A stretch of 64,000 nucleotides of DNA from Petrosia ficiformis (lineage: Eukaryota; Porifera; Demospongiae; Haplosclerida; Petrosiidae). The number at the start of each line of letters is the position of its first letter. Positions within the stretch are counted from its first letter, which is position 1. A program made the translations under genes and the position numbers. Shown here piece by piece: positions 49,001 through 61,539 of this stretch. The notes under the pieces were generated by a model. It was not told the origin of the DNA. It saw only the letters and a program-made list of their open reading frames with translations, and did no database searches. Where the stretch lies: contig OX345637.1 of NCBI GenBank assembly GCA_947044365.1, positions 9,785,576-9,849,575 on the forward strand. Direction: 5' to 3'.

Positions 49001-52000
49001 ATGATGCGTTGTGATAAAATTCTGAAACTGATTGGTCAAACACAATGCAGCTGACACAAAGATAGAATCAGATCCTATCCTCGCATTACGTTGCGTCTGA
49101 TGGCATTAAAGGTAGCATATCATATTTACAATACTAACAATGCATTGATGCGACACAAGGGTCTACATCATGATGTGAATCAGACTTTAGTCTACTTTAA
49201 CAATTTGCTATCCCTCTTCTTATTACCATAGTCTCACTATTTCTTTATCTTCTCTTTGTAAGGTGTCTTTCTACATTGTTGAGAGTCAAGCATCTAATCA
49301 TGCTGTAAGAGAAGCAGCTTGTGCATGTATTGCTGAACTAGGTACTAAAGTATCTCCAGATAGACTCAGGACTCATATCAGTAGTCTAATAGGAGCTTTA
49401 CTGGATTGTTTTAAAGATGATAGCTGGCCTGTCAGAGATGGTGAGTTATTGAGATATGACAAAAAGAGCATTGAATAGAGTCAGTAAACTGATTGGAGTA
49501 TAGAGTTCAGAGTACCACATGTACTTATAATTATACATGTATGTGTACATATAGTAAAATACATGTAGATATTGTTCGTACATGTTATCATATACTATAG
49601 ATATCACATACATGTATATTATTGATATAGATATGTAGTACACAGGCAAGGGTGGGCTAGTCCATCATTTAATCCGAATTAACACTACTATCATAACTGA
49701 TTATAGTATTGATTTATGATAGTACTGGTGATACTCAATATAACTTACTACTTTTTATATATGTACTCATCCTAGGGAGGACCAGAGCCACTGTGGTTTT
49801 CTATAGCTAATAGTTGTAGTAGCTGATTACACATATTATTATCCCACATCAGAGTTTTTGATAAGTTTTGAAGCATGTGCCAAATAGACTCAAAAATGGT
49901 TGGTGTGTGTGCCATTGGGAATACATCTTGAGCCAATTAACAAAGAATTAATGCTGTTAGTGACAATATAATCATAATTAACTGTGCCACTGGCCGGCCC
50001 AAAGAGCAAACTGTGCAGTGCCATATAAGCTTATCAAAAACACTGTCTCACATGTATAATATACCAAGCAGATTATTTTAGTCTTTCACTCTTACAAATC
50101 TTTTTTATTCCTCCTCGATCCCTCCTCCATTTATCCCTCTTCCATCTTACCCTCTTCTCTTCTTCATTACAGCTGCCTGTCTAGCTTGTGGTAACTTCAT
50201 ATCTTGTTTCCCTGAGGAATCTCGAACTTTCATGGATGAACTCTTCCCACTGTTCCTCAAAAACCTGGAAGACAGTATTCCATCAGTGAGACAGGGAGGT
50301 GCTGTAGCAATTGCTAGCATTGTTAAAGCTTATGGTAAGTATGGAAGATTAAGGATGGTGTGGAAACAACCAGTCATACATGTATAGGACATTGTCCAAT
50401 CTAGTGAATGTCTGGTAAATTTGAAACGGAACTTTATACAAAGTACATGTGTGTGGTGAATATGTTAGTTGACTCGATATTTCCACACCATTGATAGCAA
50501 AGGTCAACACCTCAAAGGTCTGTCTCTTTGAATTACACAGGAACAGATATGGAAGTTAAAGTTGTTGATGTGATCAAGGAAAGATTACCATTAGTAAAAG
50601 AACAGCCAGCTAATGTGGATGATAAGTTAGTATCTATTTATCAATAGATGTATATCTGTGTGACTGCATGTGATAATGCATGCAGATGGATGGATGGGAA
50701 CGGATGGGGATTATGAATGAACAAAATAAATAAACATGTATATGTAGTATATACATATATCTACATGTACATGTACCTATTTATAATATTATTATACCCC
50801 CTCTATCCATTCATCTACATGTACATGTATCTATCTCTTGTCTACTAATCTATCTTATAATCTAGTGCTCCCAGACATCCAGATGTGGATTCAAGACCAG
50901 CCATCTTTGGTGTAGTCAGAAGTCTGAGAGATAGTGATTATGAAGCTCATAGCAACCAGCAGGTAAAACCTGTTTGAAAAACCAGATACATGTACATGTA
51001 TACAGCTGCATTTTTTGGGAATACTGAAACTTGTCATGATACATAATTATACATGTTGGATATCATTGGTGTTGTTTTAGTATGACAAAAGAGTTATAGT
51101 ATGATAATCACATGTGTGATAATAGTTTATTACATGTAGTTGCACTTCATTAACAATACAGTACCTGAGTTTACATACTATCACTGTACTTCCATTGACT
51201 ACAGTGTACTTTGTGAGTGAAGTACACTGTACTTTGAATGTACTACACAATATTACACCTTAGTACTATGCTATCACATACACATGTAAAGGTAATTTAC
51301 ACTACAGTACAAAGTAGTACTATAGTACTGCTTAGGAGTACACTTAACTATCACCTTATTAAAGTGTAGCTCCCATTATAGTATGTAAACTTAATAAAGT
51401 CAAGTACTGTACTAAAAGCATTTTAGTTACCTAACAAAAGTGTCCATTATTGAACAATTTTTAGTTATAGTTACTGCTATAATAATTTATAGCTGTTAAC
51501 TAAAAGTCACCATCCCTTACTAAACGCCTTTCCAGACCCCCTTCCCTCCAGAATAGCCAAAGTTTAATACTATAAGGCAGCTGTTAAACCATTGTGGGTT
51601 TTGAATGTAATGAATATTTACTTTTAAATATCATGAGCTACGGGCCCAGATTGCCCCAGAAGTAACTTGAAGTAACCTTGAAGACCCTACATTTAAAACT
51701 TTTCATGGGGGTGAATACCCCCACACCTCAATCCTATGATAATTCACTTTTTCACAATCTTCTCACCAACACATAAAATTCCTATGGAAACCCTTATAGT
51801 ATAGATAACTACAACAACACATGTGCAAATGTACATGTACCAACAGAAATTGTGAACTACTAAATAAATGTAATAACTAGATGATATTGTATTCCATTCT
51901 TTGATTTGTTTCTTATCGTCAGATGTACTCTTGTGGTTCTTTAGCTCCTAAAATGAAAAGAGGTGGAAGTGGTGGATGTATGGATCATCAGTTTCATAAA

Positions 52001-55000
52001 CCATCCCAACCATGGGAGAAGAGTGAAGGGTAACTATTATATATTGAGCAGTAATTCATTGAATCAACATAATGTGTTTATCAGGTATGGGACAAACACT
52101 TCAGTGCTTGTGCTTAAAATTTTTAGAAGTGCTTCAAGGTGCTTAGAAGTACATCTGCACTTGTTCTTGTTCTTATGTAGTTCATGCTTGTTAACCACTT
52201 TTTCAAGCACTATTAAGCATCTTTATCTAGTATCAGCTCACAATCTGTTTACTTTCTTGATTTTGTGCTTAAGCACTCTATTCATGCCAAATAATAATGT
52301 ATAATATACATGTACACTGTAAGTGTGCTTGTACTTGTGCTTCAACCACTAAGGTCAGTGCTTGACCCCATGCTTGGTGTTTCGGTCAGTGCTTCACCCC
52401 ATGTTTGGTGTTCAGGTCAGTGCTTGACCCCATGTTTGGTGTTTAGGTCAGTGCTTGACCCCATGCTTGGTGTTTAGGTCAGTGCTTGACCCCATGCTTG
52501 GTGTTTAGGTCAGTGCTTTACCCCATGCTTGGTGTTTATTGTACATGTAGTTCAAACACAACTGTCTTTTTCCAAAGTGCAGAAAGTAGTGCTGTTTGTA
52601 GCGATCCTAACCAGTATTTTTGATATCTTTTGAAGCATGGCCCAAATTGGCTCAAACATGGTTAGTGTGTGCGCCATTGAGAATACATCTTGAGCCAATT
52701 AATTAAGAGTTAATGCTATTAGTGATAATATAATTGCACCATCTGGCCGAAAGAGAGAACTGTGCAGCGCCAAATAAGAAGTTCTTTGGGCCAATGGTGT
52801 GCCATATGAGCCTATCAAAAACTCTACTACTAATCTTTTCATCAGTACATGCACTCTGGAAAGAAGCACTGATCGATGTTTTAAACTTCACCAGCGTTTT
52901 TATTTTGGTGTAGCAGTGATCTGGTGATGAAGCTGTTGATTGAAAGGGTAATGGTTCCATCCCATCCATCAATACTGCTTTCTGCTCTCTGGAAAAAGAC
53001 ACTGGTTACATTTGAACTTATAATAAAGTACTATCTATAGCATGATTCTAATAAGTAATAAAATATTATACCAATATCATCTATGTTCTACTGTCACTAC
53101 ATGTGTGTTCTATATTGCATGGTCATTACAACACAAATGCTATTATTTACTCACATGGTGTATACATGTACTATGATTAACCTATTAATTTAAACCTCTT
53201 TGAGCAGTAGATTATTCAAATTTTTAGCGCTAAAATACTACTTAATGTAAAATTAATACCTGCTAATAATAGTCTTATTATTTTTATTCAGGTGTGTTTA
53301 TCTCTTAGCTGAATTGAGTCAGTTGAAACAGTGTCATGATAATGTATTATCGCTACTACCTGTTTTGGCTGATACTACAAGACATAAACATTATATTCAA
53401 CATTACAACTACTTTGAAACTATAGTAAAACAGGTTAGTGAAACAAGTTAGTGAGGTGTGTATACATTATAATAAATATAGTTTATATGCATGAAGATTA
53501 ACTTTAGAGTTCAGTTAATTTGGTATAATTGTCCATCACTGCTTACTAATATTCATTCTTTTTTTTAACGTAAATCAGTAACTTATTTAGCAGTGAATTC
53601 TCAAGAAGTAAAATGGTACACTTAATATTTGTGTTGGATAAATAAACAGAGCTTTAAAAGACATGTACAGCGTACTGTTATATGTGGCATAGTATTAATG
53701 AGTTGGAGTAGTAATCCAAGATAATGACTACAGTACTGTCCACATAATAATAATTAGTGGGAGTGGTAATCCAAGATGATGACTACAGTACTGTTACATG
53801 TGGCATAATATTAATTAGTGGGAGTGGTATTCCAAGATGATGACTACAGTACTGTTACATGTGGCATAATATTAATTAGTGGGTGTGGTAATCCAAGATG
53901 ATGCATGACTACAGTACTGTTACATGTGGCATAATATTAATTAGTGGGAGTGGTAATCCAAGATGATGACTACAGTACTGTTACATGTGACATAATATTA
54001 ATTAGTGGGAGTGGTAATCCAAGATGATGCATGACTGACTACAGTACTGTTACATGTGGCATAATATTAATTAGTGGGAGTGGTAATCCAAGATAATGAC
54101 TACAGTACTGTTACATGTGACATAATATTAATTAGTGGGTGTGGTAATCCAAGATGATGCATGACTACAGTACTGTTACATGTGGCATAATATTAGTTAG
54201 TGGGAGTGGTAATCCAAGATAACGACTACAGTACTGTTACATGTGACATAATATTAATTAGTGGGAGTGGTAATCCAAGATGATACATGACTACAGTACT
54301 GTTACATGTGACATAATATTAATTAGTGGGAGTGGTAATCCAAGATGATGTATGACTACAGTACTGTTACATGTGGCATAATATTAATTAGTGGGAGTGG
54401 TAATCCAAGATGATGACTACAGTACTGTTACATGTGACATAATATTAATTAGTGGGAGTGGTAATCCAAGATAATGACTACAGTACTGTTACATGTGGCA
54501 TAATATTAATTAGTGGGAGTGGCAATCCAAGATGATGACTGGAGAGATTGAGTGATTGTCCTGAGGACAAGCTAAAACTTTTTTGGTTGTCCCAAAGTGA
54601 AAAATGATTGTCAGGACATGTAGACAAGTGCCAATTTCAAGCCTTGTGCATAACTATATTATACTGCAGATGAAAGGAGGGGCCCCATTTGGTAAATACT
54701 TACCTATAAACATTTGTTACATTGTACATATTACCCATCAAGAATAAGAAAAGGGTCAACCACAATGATAATATAATATGTAGTAACTGAGTGGGCAAAA
54801 ATGGTGCTTTTATGTATGAACACCGATCACACTTTTTCTCAATAACTAAAATCCTGTATTAAACCTGTAGTGTACATGATACTGCCTACAATAGTTTGTA
54901 TGACTGATGTTGAAATATATCTTGCATTCATGTAAATTTCAAATTCAAGAGTTGATTGTATTGTCATTTCAATACATTGTGTTTCTCACATGACATATTT

Positions 55001-56404
55001 TCACCTATCATATACCTGTATTAGCTTCCAGTGATTGCGAAGTCAATTGGAAAGAGACAATTCAAACAATACTTAGAAATATTCTTTGATGTTATATTTT
55101 ATGGATTAGTAAGTCGAGTCTACCTGTTTATATACATACATATACCTGTACTTCAATCTATTCTACTCCATCTGTATTATAATTATATTCATGACTTCCA
55201 TGTACCATTTGTATACCATCTGTCCATCCATACATAAATCCATCATCCATCTGTATCTATCCATACATCCATATGTTTGTCTATCTCTCCCTCCCCACCT
55301 ATCCATCCAACATCAAATTACCAGATATTCATACATGACATTACATGTACATACACTTATCTATCTATTTGTAAAACTGTCTGTATAGCCATCTACATGT
55401 ACATGTGTATTTATACATTCATATATCTAACGACATATATCTATTTATCAATCATTAATGTTGATATGATTTCATTTGTAGTCAAGTGATAGTCCTCAAC
55501 TCAAAATAGCCTCTTCGGACTGTCTTCATCAACTCACTAATCTGATTGGTCGAATGATTATGAGAGGAAGAATAGAACAACATAACCCAAGGTATGTTCA
55601 TAATAATAATAATAATAATAATGGGAAAGACTAATGGCGAGGTTATCCAATCGGTACGAACAAGATTGCAATAATGAGAGACTTTTGTTTACGGAGTTCT
55701 CCTATGAAGTGGAGGAGTCTTGGTATAAAGATGAAGCACCCATACCTTGGTATGAAGATGAAGCACCCATACCTTGGTGTGAAGATGAAGCACCCATCGC
55801 TTTTTACATGGACTAATTAAAATTTATCAATAATAACTACATGTATGTTTTTGCATAAATCTAACTACTATGGTACTCGTAATAATACTCACAATACTAA
55901 TATTAATGTATTACTAGTGAAATAGTGGCCTTCGGCCGTTATTTCGCTAGGTGCTCGTAAAGTCATAATGTGTTATAGTCTTAAAATAAATCATTGATCA
56001 ATTAAAAATTATTATAAATTATGGAGATGAAAGAGTAATGATGAATAACAAAAATGATACATAAATAAAAAATTACTAATTAAAATGAATAAATTATTAA
56101 TAATTATAATTTAAGATATTAATTTATTGATTAAGTTATTTTTATTATAATTTTTTAGATATAAAATTAAAATATTCATAGATTATATATTAATCACTCT
56201 CTTTCATCCTCCTATTATTAATCCATTTCCGTTAACTTAACACTTCACGACAAACAATGTTTTTGGTTATAATTTTAGCTTGCTTTTTACCCTGTTGATC
56301 AGTATCTCTAACCTGTACTCCGACATGTTTTTCCATAAATCTAACTACTCTGGTACTCATAATAATACTCACAATACTGTATTATATTATATATTTTGGC
56401 CTTG

Positions 56405-56440
<36 letters not shown>

Positions 56441-56675
56441 CATAATGATAATAATAGTACTACAATGTGTGTAATTAAGCTATATAATACGTGTACATCA
56501 GAAATGTTTTACTAATGAGTATGTACATCATTCACTTTTAAAGATCAATAATTATTGATATATATAAAATTAATATTGTAGCTAATTAAATATTCATAAA
56601 CCAGTAATATTATTAATTATTAATTCTTTTTGTTTATATAGTTATCTTTCACACATGGATGGAAACAGTGTTTGA
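46070..56675 (+). CDS. HEAT-repeat protein, 16 exons, 674 residues
   Basis: Exons: 46070-46406, 46818-46987, 47362-47432, 47613-47767, 47836-47918, 48316-48422, 48472-48574, 49263-49440, 50173-50334, 50541-50625, 50866-50962, 51923-52029, 53292-53433, 55025-55108, 55482-55591, 56642-56675. Total 2025 nt, exact in-frame closure. The start at 46070 has a good context (AAAAATGG); an upstream in-frame ATG (46037) would add 11 residues. The product is nearly all helical repeats of HEAT/ARM type: VREMGYKVMSSIVKCPG, VREAACACIAELGTKV, WPVRDAACLACGNFI, VRQGGAVAIASIVKAYG, LKIASSDCLHQLTNLIG. Each has the Arg or Lys / Ala-Ala pattern of HEAT helix A. There is no signal peptide or membrane segment, so a cytoplasmic or nuclear scaffold is likely. 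I do not recognise the orthologue. Segment PSSPTAAQIFHDTAG (exon 3) and GSGGCMDHQFHKP (exon 12) look like loops and could identify it. Confidence 0.85.
46681..46714. repeat. 34-base hairpin with CTAG ends in HEAT intron 1
   Basis: CTAGCTTAAACCGC and its near complement around a TGAA loop. A second hairpin of the same design (CTAG ends, GC-rich tip, CTTCGG-like loop) lies in intron 15 at 55914-55950. Confidence 0.55.
52321..52545. repeat. 30-base minisatellite in HEAT intron 12
   Basis: About seven copies of a 30-base unit (GGTCAGTGCTTGACCCCATG then CTTGGTGTTT) with few mismatches. Confidence 0.85.
52617..52825. repeat. Interspersed repeat, second copy at 49855-50040
   Basis: Two copies in different introns of the HEAT gene share long stretches (TTTTGAAGCATG, ATACATCTTGAGCCAATTAA, CTGTGCAG, CTATCAAAAAC), clearly above chance. 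No coding capacity recognised; this copy has about 20 extra bases near its right end. Confidence 0.7.
53690..54540. repeat. ~61-base minisatellite, ~14 copies, in HEAT intron 13
   Basis: The unit contains GACTACAGTACTGTTACATG, TGGCATAATATTAATTAGTG and GGAGTGGTAATCCAAGATGA. Copies differ by a TGCA(T)-type insertion after GATGA, by GGCATA/GACATA and by GGGAG/GGGTG, so sub-types alternate along the array. Confidence 0.9.
55634..55816 (+). other. Small open frame with three EDEAPIPW repeats in HEAT intron 15
   Basis: A 60-codon frame with three tandem 27-base units (YKDEAPIPW, YEDEAPIPW, CEDEAPIAF). No splice context ties it to the HEAT exons. It may be a short minisatellite that happens to be open, or a relic exon of something else. 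I do not claim a gene. Confidence 0.25.
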
Positions 56676-57418
56676 AAACTTACATTCATGTATTTATAAT
56701 TATTATACCCTTTTAGTAATTATTGATGTGTTGTTCAGTTGTTATATCTCATCATAAAGTCATGTCAATGATTATAATAATAATTCACCATACTAATGAG
56801 TAATAATGACTGATGTACATACAATCATGATACTGTTATGATTTTCAATGAGTCATACATAACATGCATCGCAAATAACAAAGCAGTACCTGAATCACCA
56901 CACACACATAATACCATGAATAATGTTAAGGTATAGTTTGTACACTAATCCCCCACCATATGTACATGTACAATTATATAATTGATTCTCTTCTATAATT
57001 CAGACATGTGGTCAATTACAATGCAATGTAATGTATTACTATTACTATCACCTCCTAAGTCAATGTAAGTCAGATATGGATAGCATTGAGTTTTCTTTGA
57101 AATTCTTTCATATTTTAAACTAAATGGCGATTGCATTTAAGTACATGAGTTTCTCAAAAGAGAATCATTAAGTCTGTACCTTTCTGGCCGAAAACATTTC
57201 CCTTCATTATTACCCCAATAATTACTTAAGGTCAGTTACTATTACTATTACCTCAACATTGAGATTGTATATTACTATTACTATTACCTTGAAACATGTA
57301 ATCTTTACTATTACCCCATGTCTGTTCTATATAAGAAATTCTACAACAGATTGTAACAGTTTGGAAGCAAAGGCTTCAAATAATTGTTATGATATCAGTT
57401 AATTGTGTGGTGTTAATT
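56676..57418. other. Intergenic DNA between the HEAT gene and the EF-hand cluster
   Basis: AT-rich. Repeated TTACTATTAC words occur at about 57030-57320. No gene seen. Confidence 0.5.
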
Positions 57419-57495
57419 ACCTCTGCAGGGCTGTTTAGAGTAAGGGCTAAAAACAGTTTGTTACATTCATTCTAGTTAAGCATATATATACTGCA
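57419..57495 (+). promoter_or_regulatory. Conserved upstream block of the EF-hand genes
   Basis: The 75 bases or so before the start codon are conserved in the upstream regions at 59569-59640, 60239-60321 and, less well, 63520-63587: ACCTCTGTAGGG(C/G)TGTTTA, GAGTAAGGGCTAAAAAC, ACATTCATTCTAGTT, then CATATATATACTGCA next to ATGGCTAG. The AT-rich CATATATATA may be TATA-like. It is missing before the third gene (62114), which has diverged most. Confidence 0.6.
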
Positions 57496-58399
57496 ATGGC
57501 TAGTCTTAGCAGGCAACTTGTGTCTCTGTGTTCACGTATCAACACAAGAGCTATACTGACTAAACAACCTCAAAGGTTTTTAGCTTTACAAAATATTCGA
57601 TTCACAAGCACACCAGCAGGGATTAGCAAAGATGAGCTTTGGGAGAAGAAGAATAAGATGATTTTTCGAACTGTTGATTATAATGGAGATAATTTGGTAT
57701 CACAAGAGGATTTTAAATTGATGGCTGAGGACTACAAAAAGAGTGGAAAATATCGTCATGAAGATATCACTGCATTTACAAATAGGTATTAATTATTTTA
57801 TCTAGTTATTTAGTTTCTGGTTCTGAATCTATCATTCATCGTTTCAACTATAATATTATGTCACTGCAAAATAAGCCAAAAAACTGTATATACTTAAGCC
57901 ACTGATACTTGCTATTGTGTTACTCTTTGTTCATATAAAACCAGAGAAACAGAAAGAATACCAAATGAGAAAATATTTCTAAGCTACACTCATTTGTTTA
58001 ATTATAGTATCTCCATTTACATACAGATGTTCACACAGTGCTGCTCTGATGGGTTTATCATTAGGGATTGAATGGTCATTGGAAGAATGGTCCAAAGCTC
58101 ATAAAGATCACTTGATATATCCAGAATATGTATCTGGAATGAAAGTGATGTTTGACAAGATGTTTACCATGGTAGACAAAGATCGTAAAGGTTACCTTAC
58201 TATGGATGATTGGGAAGATATGGCAGAAATACTTCATTTAAATAGCCGTGAAGAAGCAAAGTCTGGTTTCGATGCTATCGATGCGAACCAAGATGGAAAA
58301 TTAAGCCGTGAAGAATTTACTGATTATATGTACGAGTTCTACTGTACTACTGATAATGAACTGGGAACTATTAATATGCTGGGTCCACTTCCTAAATGA
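57496..58399 (+). CDS. EF-hand protein 1, sarcoplasmic calcium-binding type, mitochondrial-type N-terminus
   Basis: Exons 57496-57785 and 58027-58399; 663 nt, 220 residues. The first 45 or so residues have no Asp or Glu, several Arg and many Ser/Thr/Leu (ASLSRQLVSLCSRINTRAIL) and end RFTSTPAG, as expected of a mitochondrial presequence. Then come EF-hand loops DYNGDNLVSQED (exon 1), DKDRKGYLTMDD (position 5 is Lys, so probably weak) and DANQDGKLSREE (canonical). The second EF-hand unit seems to lack a proper loop (WSLEEWSKAHKD). The layout resembles sarcoplasmic calcium-binding proteins and the related luciferin-binding proteins. A calcium-buffer or sensor role is likely; the organelle assignment is inference. 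First of a tandem family. Confidence 0.85.
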
Positions 58400-58879
58400 A
58401 CTGTTACATGAACTGAAATAAGAATATTGAATTAAACACAATAGTAATTGTACTAATTCTTAAACGAATCACGATTAATTTTGTTTAATGAAACATCATC
58501 CATTCATTTCTATTATAGTATATATTAGCCTGGTCTGATATATTTATCATTAGTGGTCAAATGGTTTTTGGATGAATGATCCAAATGTCTCTATGTATAG
58601 TAGTAGATACATCAATGGATGTAGTTAAATGTTATGTACATACTGATGTATTGATAAATGAGCGCTGTCGTGACAGAACCCCTTAGCTACATGGGAAAGT
58701 AATATTACATGTGTGTAGCAAACAATAATTATTTATAAATACAATATGCCTATCAACCGAATTCAATTCAAAATCTAGTATAAAAATCAACATATCAAAC
58801 ATAAGGTTTTGTTATCAGCTAAGTCTCACAGATGGTGAAGTGATTCAGAAATATTTGTGACACAGGAGCTAGGCATAAT

Positions 58880-59200
58880 TGGTTATTGTAAGAATAGTCC
58901 AAAGCTCATAAGGAACGTCAAAACCATTCAATATTTAATGTATGATGCAATGTTTAACATGTTACAAATATCCTAAAGGATACTTCATCTTGGAAGATTG
59001 GGAAGATATGACAGAAATATTTTGTCTCAGTAGCCATGAGGAAGCAAAGGCTGGTCTTGATTCTGTTGATGCAAATAACAATTGAAAAATAAGCAGTAAA
59101 GAATTTACTAAGTATACGTACGAATTCTTCAGTACTACTGATAATGAACTAGGAACCATTGATATGCTGGGTCCACTACCTGAACTGTTACATGAACTAA
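58880..59200 (+). pseudogene. EF-hand pseudogene 1 (exon-2 remnant)
   Basis: Matches exon 2 of the family from the SKAHKERQ region to the GPLP end. There are internal deletions, a broken EF loop at the 'DKD' position, and an in-frame TGA in the last EF loop (after DANNN). No exon 1 is seen. Confidence 0.85.
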
Positions 59201-59640
59201 AATACGATGAATCAGTATTCAGTTACTTTTGACAATATTTTGTGTTGTTGTTGCTTTTTGTTTGCCCAATGATTTTTAGTTTTGTAAAATTCATATTTTT
59301 AGTTAATATGTACTTAACTATGAAAGCAAGCAACTTTATTTAACAAAATAAAATATTATTTATAAGGATATTATGAAATATTAGTTTTAAGGATGTATAA
59401 TTACATTTTACATCATTGAGTAACTATTATGTAGGTATGGTATAAGATATTAGGGTTTGGTTATGGTCATATCACTCACTCATTTATGAGACGTACTTGT
59501 ATATACAAAGTGGTTACAGTTAATTGTGTGGTGCATTAGTGGTGTCTGTCAACAATTAAATTATATACCTCTGTAGGGCTGTTTATAGAGTAAGGGCTAA
59601 AAACCGTTCACTCATTCTAGTTAAACATATATATACTGCA

Positions 59641-59862
59641 ATGGCTAGTCTTATGCAATGTTAGTCAAATATCCTAAAGGATACTTCACCCTGGAAGATT
59701 GGGAAGATAATTATGACAGAAATATTTTGTCTCAGTAGTCATGAGGAAGCAAAGGCTGGTCTTGATTCTGTTGATGCAAATAACAAGCAGTAAAGAATTT
59801 ACTAAGTATGCATATGAATTCTTCAGTAGAACCATTGATATGCTGGGTCCACTACCTAAATG
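59641..59862 (+). pseudogene. EF-hand pseudogene 2 (exon-1 start fused to exon-2 remnant)
   Basis: The conserved upstream block and ATGGCTAGTCTTA are present, but after 15 bases the sequence jumps into the middle of exon 2 (CCTAAAGGATACTTCA). It has further deletions, including most of the last EF loop, and ends with the family's GPLPK stop. Cannot encode the protein. Confidence 0.85.
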
Positions 59863-60321
59863 AACTGTTACATGAACTAAAATACGATGAATCAGTATTC
59901 AGTTACTTTTGACAATATTTTGTGTTGTTGTTGCTTTTTGTCTGCCTAATGATTTTTAGTTAGTTAAGTTTTGTAAAATTCACATTTATATTTAATATGT
60001 ACTTAACTATGAAAACAAGCAACTTTATTTAACAAAATAAAATATTCGAATTCTTTATAAGGATATTATGAAATATTAGTTTTAAGGATGTATAATTACA
60101 TTTTACATCATCATTAAGTAACTATTATGTAGGTATGGTATACATAAGATATTAGGGTTTGGTTATGGTCATATCACTTACTCGTTTATGAAATGTACTT
60201 GTATATACAAAGTGGTGATGTCAGTCAACAATTAAATTATATACCTCTGTAGGGGTGTTTATAGAGTAAGGGCTAAAAACCATTTGTTACATTCATTCTA
60301 GTTTAGCATATATATACTGCA

Positions 60322-61539
60322 ATGGCTAGTTTTACAAGACAACTTGTGTCTCTGTGTTCAAGTATCAACACAAGAGCTATACTGACTAAACAACCTCAAA
60401 GGTTTTTAGCTGTACAAAAAATTCGATTCACAAACACACCAGCAGGGATTAGTAAAAATGAGCTTTGGGAGAAGAAGAATAAGATAATTTTTCGAAATCT
60501 TGATCATAATGGAGACAATGTGGTATCACAAGAGGATTTCACATTGATGGCCGAGGACTTCAAAAAGAGTGGAAAATATCGTCATGAAGATATCACTGCA
60601 TTTACAAATAGGTATGATGTATAATTATTTTAATGTATTAGTGTGTACTAGTGTGTTATGTTTATAAACTATACATATACAATGGAAGAGGTTCAGAACC
60701 AGAATGATCTAAACATTTAGTTACATTATATATCTTGTTTAAAACAGTGATGAAGAAATTATACTCTCAAAAATAGGTGCTCATTCTATAACAAGATTAG
60801 CTATTAATTATTTTTTTAGTTTCTGGTTCTGAATCTATCATTCATCGTTTCAACTATAATAATATGTCACTGCAAAATAAGCCAAAAACCTGTATATACT
60901 TAAGCCACTGATACTTGCTATTGTGTTACTCTTTTTTGTTATAATACCAGAGAAACAGAAAGAATACCAAATGTGAAAATATTTCTAAGCTACACTCATT
61001 TGTTTAATTATAGCTTAATGTCACTGTGACATACTCTATTCCTTCAACCAAGGAATTAATTTTCAATTGTAATAATCAGTACATGACAAATTTTGTTTTT
61101 AATACTGATATTACTCCATTGATTCATCTGTTGATTCCATCCATTTTACAAACATACATACAGATGTTCACACAGTGCTGCTCTGATGGGTTTATCATTA
61201 GGGATTGAATGGTCATTGGAAGAATGGTCCAAAGCTCATAAGTATCACTTGACATATCCAGAATTTGTAACTGCAATGATGGCGTGTTTTGACCTGATGT
61301 TTACTATGGTAGACAAAGATCGTAAAGGTTACCTTACTCTGGAAGACTGGGAAGATATGACAGAAATATTTCACTTCAATAGTCGTGAAGAAGCAAAGTC
61401 TGGTTTTGATGCTATCCTTGACGTAAACAAAGATGGAAAATTAAGTCGTAAAGAATTTTCTAATTACATGTACGAGTTCTGCTGTACTACTGATAATGAA
61501 CTGGGAACTATTAATATGCTGGGTCCACTTCCTAAATGA
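60322..61539 (+). CDS. EF-hand protein 2
   Basis: Exons 60322-60611 and 61164-61539; 666 nt, 221 residues. Same N-terminus (ASFTRQLVSLCSSINTRAIL, RFTNTPAG) and same loops as protein 1: DHNGDNVVSQED, DKDRKGYLTLED, DVNKDGKLSRKE. One extra residue lies just before the last loop (AILDVNKDG against AIDANQDG). The conserved upstream block is present. It presumably has the same role as protein 1. Confidence 0.85.

Larger units (their letters stand above)
58400..60321. other. Intergenic DNA with two EF-hand pseudogenes
   Basis: Holds the pseudogenes at 58880-59200 and 59641-59862 and their nearly identical 3' flanks (59195-59580 against 59860-60240), showing a tandem duplication of a broken copy. 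No other gene. Confidence 0.7.

Noticed and set aside
52703..53002. 99-codon minus-strand frame in HEAT intron 12
   Set aside because: Overlaps an interspersed repeat also found at 49855-50040, where the frame is not open.
52321..54540. Possible CRISPR-like repeat array
   Set aside because: Units are contiguous minisatellite copies without unique spacers, in an intron of a eukaryotic gene.
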